DNA from: Bacillota bacterium
GTDB lineage: Bacteria; Bacillota; Clostridia; Lachnospirales; Lachnospiraceae
Direction of reading: 5' to 3'
NCBI GenBank assembly: GCA_023414985.1
Contig: JAEZLY010000170.1
Coordinates: forward strand, 1-11,798
Length of the DNA: 11,798 nucleotides
The notes under the pieces were generated by a model. It did not search any database. It was not told where the DNA came from and worked only from the letters and a program-made list of their open reading frames with translations. Shown one piece after another: positions 7,501-11,798 of this stretch (positions within the stretch are counted from its first letter, which is position 1; each line of letters opens with the position of its first letter). Both the position numbers and the translations under genes were made by a program.

Positions 7501-8088
7501 AAGAGAAATGTTACTGCTAATTCCAATGATTTTATGATTGATGAGGAAATTGATAGACCGAAGGTGATTGACGGCAATCAAGAGGTTATCGGCGGCATGG
7601 TTACCTCAAAGACAGTGAAGACGACCCGCAGCAACAGCATGATGGCTTTTATCACGCTGGAGGATTTATTCGGCAACGTAGAGGTTATAATATTCCCGAA
7701 GGACTATGAGAAATATAAATCCATGATAGAGCCTGACCAGAAAATCTTCGTCCGCGGTAAAGTAACCGTGGAAGAGGAGAAGGCAGCTAAGCTGATTTGT
7801 CAGGACATCATTCCGTTTGACAGCATACCGCAGGAGGTTTGGATCAAATATCAGAGCCTCGCGGACTTCCAGAAAGACGAGCAATCCCTGTACACCCTGC
7901 TGGATCAGTATGATGGTAACGATATGGTCGTTATATACTGTGAAGCAGAGAAATGCATGAAAAAACTTCCAAAAAGCAGAAGCGTAAAGGCAGATAAAGA
8001 CCTTATTCAGCGGCTGATTACAATATATTCGGAAGAAAATATACGAATTACAGAAAAGAGTATTGAAAAACAGGGAAAAATGGATTAG
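4594..8088 (+). CDS. dnaE: DNA polymerase III subunit alpha (DnaE)
   Basis: This is the replicative polymerase, adding dNTPs at the fork in the cytoplasm. Its 1164 residues are near full length for DnaE. Domains in order: PHP (1-~280), starting HLHVHTEYSLLDG; the polymerase core with GPGRGSAAGS (355-364), the catalytic PDIDIDF (aspartates 399 and 401) and the third catalytic aspartate in MDFLGL (D550); then YRPGPMEFIPKYVKG and FNKSHAAAYAVVSYETAYLK in the palm/fingers region. A helix-hairpin-helix (ALSAIKGVGKPVIDAI) and an OB fold (GGMVTSKTVKTTRS, then EDLFGNVEVIIFP) close the protein. The PHP metal ligands look present (H7, H9, D40/H41, E66, H87/H88, C138, D206, H208), unlike the degenerate site of E. 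coli DnaE, so proofreading or nuclease activity is possible. Clostridia usually also have PolC, which is not in this window. It is followed 42 bp later by pfkA, a common Firmicute arrangement. Confidence 0.97.
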   Translation: MNFTHLHVHTEYSLLDGSGKIKEMVARAKELGMDSLAITDHGVMYGVIDFYKACMLEGIKPIIGCEVYVAPNSRFDREVGASEERYHHLVLLAENNTGYQNLIKIVSRGFLEGFYYKPRIDYEVLQQYSEGIIALSACLAGEVATNIRRGFYAEAKAAALKLQSIFGEDHFFLELQDHGMQEQKTVNQGLLRLSQDTGIKLVATNDVHYTFAEDADPHDILLCIQTQKKVSDENRMRYEGGQYYLKSPEEMLELFPYAKEALQNTYDIASRCNVTITFGEYKLPVYPVPAPFTAFEYLTKLCEEGLEERYQPVTQELKERLVYELDTIRNMGFVDYFLITWDFIKYARDNNISVGPGRGSAAGSIVSYSLHITDIDPIKYNLLFERFLNPERLTMPDIDIDFCFERRQEVIEYVTAKYGKDKVVQIVTFGTMAARAVIRDVGRALDLPYAQVDTVAKMIPTELGITIEKALAANKDLNQLYETNSEVKYLIDMSKRLEGLPRHTSMHAAGVVIGKESLDEYVPLSRSSDDSVTTQFTMTTLEELGLLKMDFLGLRTLTVIQNAEALINKRNKSTGTNEFDIKKIDYNDQKVYDLISSAKTEGIFQLESAGMKSFMKDLKPRNLEDIIAGIALYRPGPMEFIPKYVKGKNEAGHIAYECPQLEPILSPTYGCIVYQEQVMQIVRDLAGYSYGRSDLVRRAMSKKKESVMIKERKAFVYGNEEEGVPGCIKNGIPEAVANHIYDEMMDFAKYAFNKSHAAAYAVVSYETAYLKCYYPVEFMAALMTSVIENPGKVSEYIYTCRQMWIEILPPDINEGDAVFTVKDGAIRYALSAIKGVGKPVIDAIVAEREENGAFQSLKDFATRLSGKEVNKRTIESFIKAGVFSNLHPNRRQLMMNYVQILDDIAADKKKSLTGQMTLFDFAEEEDKNDYEMAMPEIAEYNKEQLLAFEKEVLGIYVSGHPLEEYELRIKRNVTANSNDFMIDEEIDRPKVIDGNQEVIGGMVTSKTVKTTRSNSMMAFITLEDLFGNVEVIIFPKDYEKYKSMIEPDQKIFVRGKVTVEEEKAAKLICQDIIPFDSIPQEVWIKYQSLADFQKDEQSLYTLLDQYDGNDMVVIYCEAEKCMKKLPKSRSVKADKDLIQRLITIYSEENIRITEKSIEKQGKMD

Positions 8089-8130
8089 AATACTGTAGTC
8101 TTTAGTTGTTGATGAAGCGGAGGTATAACA

Positions 8131-9102
8131 ATGGGAAATGTTAAGACGATTGGCGTGTTGACCAGTGGCGGGGATGCGCCGGGCATGAACGCCGCTATCA
8201 GAGCAGTGGTTAGAACTGCCTTGGCGTCAGGTTGTAAAGTAAAGGGTATCATGAGAGGATACTTAGGCTTATTAGAAGAAGATATCATTGATATGGATGC
8301 AAGAAGTGTATCCGACATCATTCAGAGGGGCGGTACAATTCTTTATACCGCACGCTGCTTAGATATGCTTAAACCGGAGGTTCAGGATAAAGCAGCAGAA
8401 ATCTGCAGAAAGCATGAAATTGACGGTTTGGTAGTCATCGGCGGTGACGGTTCCTTTAAGGGAGCTCAGCAGCTCGCCAGAAGAGGCATCAATGCAATAG
8501 GTATTCCCGGTACAATCGATCTTGATATTGCCTGCACCGATTATACCATTGGTTTTGACACAGCAGTCAATACTGCAATGGAGACAATCGATAAGGTAAG
8601 AGATACCTCTACTTCCCATGAGAGATGCAGTGTTATTGAGGTTATGGGAAGACATGCAGGTTATATCGCTTTATGGTGCGGTATCGCGAACGGAGCGGAA
8701 GATATTCTGCTTCCGGAGCGCTATGATTATGATGAGCAGAGAATTATCAACAGCATCATCGAGAAACGTAAAAAAGGTAAAAAGCATTACATCATCGTAA
8801 ATGCCGAAGGAGTGGGTGATTCCAACGGTATGGCGAAGAGAATAGAAGCTGCAACCGGTATGGAGACCAGAGCTACCATCATCGGACATGCGCAGCGAGG
8901 CGGCAGCCCTACAACGAGAGATCGTGTGTATGCGTCCATGATGGGAGCAAGAGCAGTTGATCTTCTGGTAGAAGGCAAGACGAAGAGAATCGTCGGCTAT
9001 AAGGATGGCCAATTCGTAGATTTTGATATTGAAGAAGGTCTGGCGATGACGAAGGACATTGATCAATATATGTACGACTTATCAATCAGACTCTCCAAGT
9101 AA
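8131..9102 (+). CDS. pfkA: ATP-dependent 6-phosphofructokinase
   Basis: It phosphorylates fructose 6-phosphate to fructose 1,6-bisphosphate, the committed step of glycolysis. At 323 residues it has the standard bacterial PfkA length. The ATP site shows LTSGGDAPGMNAAIRAVVR and IGGDGSFKGA. Glycine in GGDG, and glycine in PGTID, point to ATP rather than pyrophosphate as donor. Substrate residues appear in TDYTIGFDTA, HERCSVIEVMGRHAG and GHAQRGGSP. The effector-site arginines near residues 21/25 and lysines in KKGKKHYI are kept, so ADP/PEP-type allostery is likely. One oddity is that the catalytic loop reads TIDLD where nearly all family members have TIDND; the catalytic aspartate itself remains. 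The start is set by GGAGG (8119-8123), 7 nt before ATG. It is probably co-transcribed with dnaE, since the 42-bp gap holds no promoter. Confidence 0.96.
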   Translation: MGNVKTIGVLTSGGDAPGMNAAIRAVVRTALASGCKVKGIMRGYLGLLEEDIIDMDARSVSDIIQRGGTILYTARCLDMLKPEVQDKAAEICRKHEIDGLVVIGGDGSFKGAQQLARRGINAIGIPGTIDLDIACTDYTIGFDTAVNTAMETIDKVRDTSTSHERCSVIEVMGRHAGYIALWCGIANGAEDILLPERYDYDEQRIINSIIEKRKKGKKHYIIVNAEGVGDSNGMAKRIEAATGMETRATIIGHAQRGGSPTTRDRVYASMMGARAVDLLVEGKTKRIVGYKDGQFVDFDIEEGLAMTKDIDQYMYDLSIRLSK

Positions 9103-9181
9103 ACAGAGCTGTTTGAATACAAAAGGGTAGTATTTTTCACCTGAGAATTTCAATACAGGATGGATAAGATTAGTGTATTAT

Positions 9182-9225
9182 AAGCTGGTTAATAATTGCA
9201 GAAGGCAATTACTAATCAGCTTTTT
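9182..9225 (+). terminator. Intrinsic terminator of the dnaE-pfkA operon
   Basis: AAGCTGGTTAATAATTGC (9182-9199) pairs with GCAATTACTAATCAGCTT (9205-9222) around the loop AGAAG, with one G-U pair and one A-C mismatch. A run of five T (9221-9225) follows. It lies 80 bp past pfkA and separates that operon from the next. Confidence 0.85.
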
Positions 9226-9284
9226 CATAAAACAGAGTTTTGTTTCATATTTAGGACTGCGGAAACCAAAGGAGGAATAATCAT

Positions 9285-9707
9285 ATGTATCTAGTAAGTG
9301 CGTGTCTGGCCGGAGTACAATGCCGCTATGACGGAAGAAGCTATGAGAATCAGACTGTTGTTGATCTGGTAAACAGGGGAGAAGCAGTTCCCGTCTGTCC
9401 GGAGCAGCTGGGAGGGTTGACAACGCCGAGAGTGAGCAGTGAGATCATCGGAGATAAGGTGATGAGTAAGGAGGGCCGGGATTGTACTGCAGAATTTACA
9501 CTTGGTGCTGAGAGAACCTTGGCGATCGCGAAAGCGCTGGGGATTAAAAAGGCTATCTTAAAATCAAAAAGTCCTTCCTGCGGCTGTGGGAAAATCTATG
9601 ACGGAACCTTTTCCGGAACACTGGTGGACGGTTACGGTAAAGCTGCAGAATTACTGAGAAAGCACGGGATTGAAGTGGTTACAGAGAACGAAGTGGAAAT
9701 ATCATAA
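9285..9707 (+). CDS. DUF523 family protein (TudS/YbbK-like, probable Fe-S protein)
   Basis: The protein has 140 residues, the full length of this small family. Its opening SACLAGVQCRYDG (5-17), then PVCPEQLGGLTTPR (36-49) and KSKSPSCGCG (93-102), are DUF523 signatures. Cysteines are at 7, 13, 38, 67, 99 and 101. Family members characterised as 2-thiouracil desulfurase (TudS) hold a [4Fe-4S] cluster on three conserved cysteines and remove sulfur from thiouracil. C7, C38 and C99 or C101 would be the natural candidates here. Whether this member acts on thiouracil, free thiolated bases or something else cannot be read from sequence. GGAGG (9271-9275) stands 9 nt before ATG 9285. It is cytoplasmic, with no signal peptide. 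The ABC exporter gene follows by ~49 bp (or 13 bp if its upstream ATG is used), so the two are probably one transcript. I found no clear promoter in the ~60 bp after the preceding terminator. Confidence 0.85.
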   Translation: MYLVSACLAGVQCRYDGRSYENQTVVDLVNRGEAVPVCPEQLGGLTTPRVSSEIIGDKVMSKEGRDCTAEFTLGAERTLAIAKALGIKKAILKSKSPSCGCGKIYDGTFSGTLVDGYGKAAELLRKHGIEVVTENEVEIS

Positions 9708-9756
9708 ACGTATGTAAGAAATGATGCTTTATATTGTTAGAGTTAGGGGTGGGAAA

Positions 9757-11508
9757 TTGAATAACAGAACGAAAAAGCTATTATCCTATTATAAACCGCA
9801 TCGGGGACTGTTCTTTGCTGATATGTTCTTTGCGCTTATTGCAGCAGGGATATCCCTCATATTTCCGATGATTGTCCGATACATTACGAACGATGTACTC
9901 GCGAAGAATGAGATGGATCAGGCAGCACCGCTCATCCTTCGGATGCTGTTTGTCATGCTTGGACTGGCGGTTTTGGAGTTTGTGAGTAACTACTTTATCG
10001 CGTATAAGGGTCATATCATGGGGGCACGTATGGAATTCTCCATGCGCAATGACCTCTTTGAACATTTCCAGAAGTTGTCCTTTAATTATTATGACAATCA
10101 GAAGACAGGGCAGCTGATGTCCAGAATTACCAACGATCTGTTCGATATCTCGGAGCTGTGCCATCACGGCCCGGAGGATATCGTCATCTCAATCATTAAG
10201 ATGGTGGGTGCCTTTGTCATTCTGATCAGAATTAACATTCCACTGACCTTATTGGTGTTTGCTTTCCTTCCGCCGATGTTCGTTTTTGCTTATTATATGA
10301 GAGGGAAGATGAATCGGGCATTCCGTAAGAACCGGGAGAGAATAGCCGAAATCAACGCGAAGGTGGAGGATAATCTGTCCGGAATTCGGGTGGTCAAATC
10401 CTTTGCCAATGAAGATATGGAAATTGATAAATTTCATGAGAGTAATTCGCGTTTTGTGGAAAGCAAGCGCAACAGCTACTGGAATATGGCAGCATTTCAT
10501 TCCGGGCTCGGTCTGTTTACCGCATTCATCAATGTGGCAATGATCGCAGGCGGCAGTCTCTTTATCTCAAAGGGCTTCATCGGAATCAGTGACCTTTTGA
10601 CCTTCCTGCTTTATATTAATACCCTGATCGACCCTGTACGAAAGCTGATTAATTTTACGGAGACCTTCCAGAATGGTATCACAGGCTTTGAACGGTTTTA
10701 TGAAATTCTGATGATTCTTCCTGATATCCAGGATAAGCCGAATGCTGCGGAATTAAAGCAGGTAAAGGGTAGGATTGTTTTTGAACAGGTTGCCTTCAAA
10801 TATAATGACACTGTTTCCGAGGTATTCCGTAATATCAACCTGACGGTGGAAGCGGGAGATTACATAGCACTGGTCGGTTCCTCCGGCGTGGGCAAGACTA
10901 CGATGTGCAGCCTGATTCCCAGATTTTATGAGGTGTCTGATGGAAGTATCACGATTGACGGTAAGGATATCCGGGATATTACGATGAAATCCCTGCGTAG
11001 AAATATCGGTGTCGTACAGCAGGAGGTATATCTGTTCGCGGGAACTGTCATGGATAATATCCGCTACGGCAAACCGGAGGCTACTGAGGAAGAGATTATC
11101 GAAGCGGCGAAGAATGCAAATGCCCATGAATTCATCCGGGAGCTGCCGGACGGATATAATACTTATATCGGACAGCGCGGGATCAAGCTCTCCGGTGGGC
11201 AGAAACAGAGATTAAGCATCGCGAGAGTGTTCTTAAAAAATCCCCCGATTCTGATTTTTGATGAGGCAACCTCCTCTCTGGATAATGAAAGTGAGAAGGT
11301 AGTTCAGGATTCTCTGGAGAAGCTGGCAAAGAACAGAACGACCTTTGTTATTGCGCACAGGCTCTCTACTATCAAGAATGCGAAGAAGATACTGGTACTC
11401 ACGGAGGAAGGGATCAAGGAGACCGGTACTCATGAGGAGCTGCTCGCGCAGAATGGAATCTATGCCGGACTTTATCGTATGACCTATAAAAAGAAAGACC
11501 AGGATTGA
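9757..11508 (+). CDS. ABC transporter, fused permease and ATP-binding half-exporter (MsbA/LmrA-like)
   Basis: This is an ATP-driven half-exporter of ~583 residues that should work as a homo- or heterodimer in the membrane. The N-terminal half has about six membrane segments, beginning LFFADMFFALIAAGISLIFP, and carries the exporter-type coupling region FNYYDNQKTGQLMSRITNDL. The C-terminal half is the ATPase: Walker A GSSGVGKTT (374-382), Q-loop VVQQEV (419-424), signature LSGGQ (478-482), Walker B ILIFDEATSS (498-507, catalytic glutamate 504) and H-loop histidine 534. All catalytic residues are present. I prefer TTG 9757, which has a GGGGTGGG purine-rich ribosome site just upstream and gives MNNRTKKLLSYYKPHRG, the usual N-terminus of the family. 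An upstream in-frame ATG at 9721 would add 12 residues but has no ribosome site. The substrate is unknown: lipids, peptides or drugs are all typical of the family. No partner half-transporter is adjacent, favouring a homodimer. Confidence 0.9.
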   Translation: MNNRTKKLLSYYKPHRGLFFADMFFALIAAGISLIFPMIVRYITNDVLAKNEMDQAAPLILRMLFVMLGLAVLEFVSNYFIAYKGHIMGARMEFSMRNDLFEHFQKLSFNYYDNQKTGQLMSRITNDLFDISELCHHGPEDIVISIIKMVGAFVILIRINIPLTLLVFAFLPPMFVFAYYMRGKMNRAFRKNRERIAEINAKVEDNLSGIRVVKSFANEDMEIDKFHESNSRFVESKRNSYWNMAAFHSGLGLFTAFINVAMIAGGSLFISKGFIGISDLLTFLLYINTLIDPVRKLINFTETFQNGITGFERFYEILMILPDIQDKPNAAELKQVKGRIVFEQVAFKYNDTVSEVFRNINLTVEAGDYIALVGSSGVGKTTMCSLIPRFYEVSDGSITIDGKDIRDITMKSLRRNIGVVQQEVYLFAGTVMDNIRYGKPEATEEEIIEAAKNANAHEFIRELPDGYNTYIGQRGIKLSGGQKQRLSIARVFLKNPPILIFDEATSSLDNESEKVVQDSLEKLAKNRTTFVIAHRLSTIKNAKKILVLTEEGIKETGTHEELLAQNGIYAGLYRMTYKKKDQD

Positions 11509-11523
11509 TCCGAAGGGTTGAAC

Positions 11524-11557
11524 CGCTTAGCAGGAGTATCATGCTAAGCGCATGATA
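11524..11557 (+). other. Two overlapping, mutually exclusive hairpins after the ABC transporter gene
   Basis: CGCTTAGCA (11524-11532) pairs perfectly with TGCTAAGCG (11542-11550). TATCATG (11537-11543) pairs perfectly with CATGATA (11551-11557). The two stems share bases, so only one can form at a time. They lie in the 3' untranslated region, 16 nt after the stop codon and just before the terminator. No T-run follows. Confidence 0.6.
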
Positions 11558-11572
11558 AGGAATTATAGTAAG

Positions 11573-11628
11573 GCTGGAATATGTATGAAATATTTACAAA
11601 ATGTTCATACATATTCCGGCTGTTTTTA
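11573..11628 (+). terminator. Intrinsic terminator of the DUF523-ABC transporter operon
   Basis: A 17-bp stem pairs 11573-11589 (GCTGGAATATGTATGAA) with 11604-11620, with a single G-U pair. Inside the loop, AATATTT and AAATGTT can pair further. T-run 11623-11627 follows. It is one of the strongest stems in the window. Confidence 0.9.
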
Positions 11629-11704
11629 TGGAACGCTTTTCATTATCGTAGCGTCTAATAGTTAAGAAAGGAAAGATAGCTGTTTATTGCATCCAATTTT
11701 ATCA

Positions 11705-11733
11705 TTTACATCGTCTAGTGATACATGTATACT
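11705..11733 (+). promoter_or_regulatory. Sigma-A-like promoter for a gene beyond the right edge
   Basis: TTTACA (11705-11710), a 17-nt spacer and TATACT (11728-11733) match a housekeeping promoter well. A 10-bp palindrome ATACATGTAT (11721-11730) overlaps the -10, and 7-bp inverted repeats ATCGTCT (11710-11716) / AGACGAT (11764-11770) enclose the region. Either could serve a regulator. No start codon with a ribosome site is reached before the window ends. Confidence 0.5.
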
Positions 11734-11798
11734 ATATTTTAGCTATGCAAGAAAATTCGAGGCAGACGATAATAATAAGGTATAGTATAGGGGGATAT

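Noticed and set aside
9107..9140. AATAC/GTATT stem with T-run just after pfkA
   Set aside because: Only a 5-bp AT-rich stem; the far stronger terminator at 9182-9225 explains termination.
9721..9756. ATG start for the ABC transporter, adding 12 residues
   Set aside because: No Shine-Dalgarno sequence upstream, and the added residues include the GGGGTGGG that looks like a ribosome site. Kept as an alternative only.

Overview
This window looks like ordinary chromosomal core from an anaerobic Firmicute of the Clostridia, most likely a Lachnospiraceae or Lachnoclostridium-like organism. The grounds are moderate GC, strong AGGAGG-type ribosome binding sites, sigma-A promoters of the TTGACA/TATAAT type, a dnaE-pfkA gene pair, and several protein families typical of that group. 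No 16S, tRNA, CRISPR or intact transposase is visible. The taxonomic call is inference from protein style.

Layout, left to right. (1) The 3' end of a LysR-type regulator runs off the left edge. (2) Convergent to it, on the minus strand, is a 579-residue protein that joins a DUF6873-like (GME-fold) domain to an Elp3/YhcC-like radical SAM domain. (3) Divergent from that is a membrane-anchored, extracytoplasmic polysaccharide deacetylase-like protein. (4) A 702-bp gap follows. Its first ~400 bp form one very long imperfect palindrome, beginning at the deacetylase stop codon and folding back on a central CGAACAT/ATGTTCG hairpin. The rest of the gap carries a consensus sigma-A promoter for the next operon. 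(5) dnaE (replicative DNA polymerase III alpha) and pfkA (ATP-dependent 6-phosphofructokinase) are separated by 42 bp, probably co-transcribed, and closed by an intrinsic terminator. (6) A DUF523/TudS-like small Fe-S protein and an MsbA-like ABC half-exporter form a second short operon, closed by another strong intrinsic terminator. (7) The last ~170 bp contain a promoter pointing right, towards a gene outside the window.

The genes are mostly housekeeping: replication, glycolysis, envelope sugar modification, export and probable RNA or sulfur chemistry. The most unusual item is the ~396-bp palindrome at 3891-4286. Its arms remain aligned over ~195 nt each, with perfect blocks of 26, 11, 11, 10 and 8 bp separated by diverged stretches. 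It could be a fold-back (MITE-like) element, possibly nested with IS-like ends, or a long-hairpin RNA. The sequence alone does not decide between these. Secondary points of interest are the GME-fold/radical SAM fusion, a non-standard TIDLD active-site loop in the phosphofructokinase, an apparently intact PHP metal site in DnaE, and two overlapping, mutually exclusive hairpins after the ABC transporter gene.
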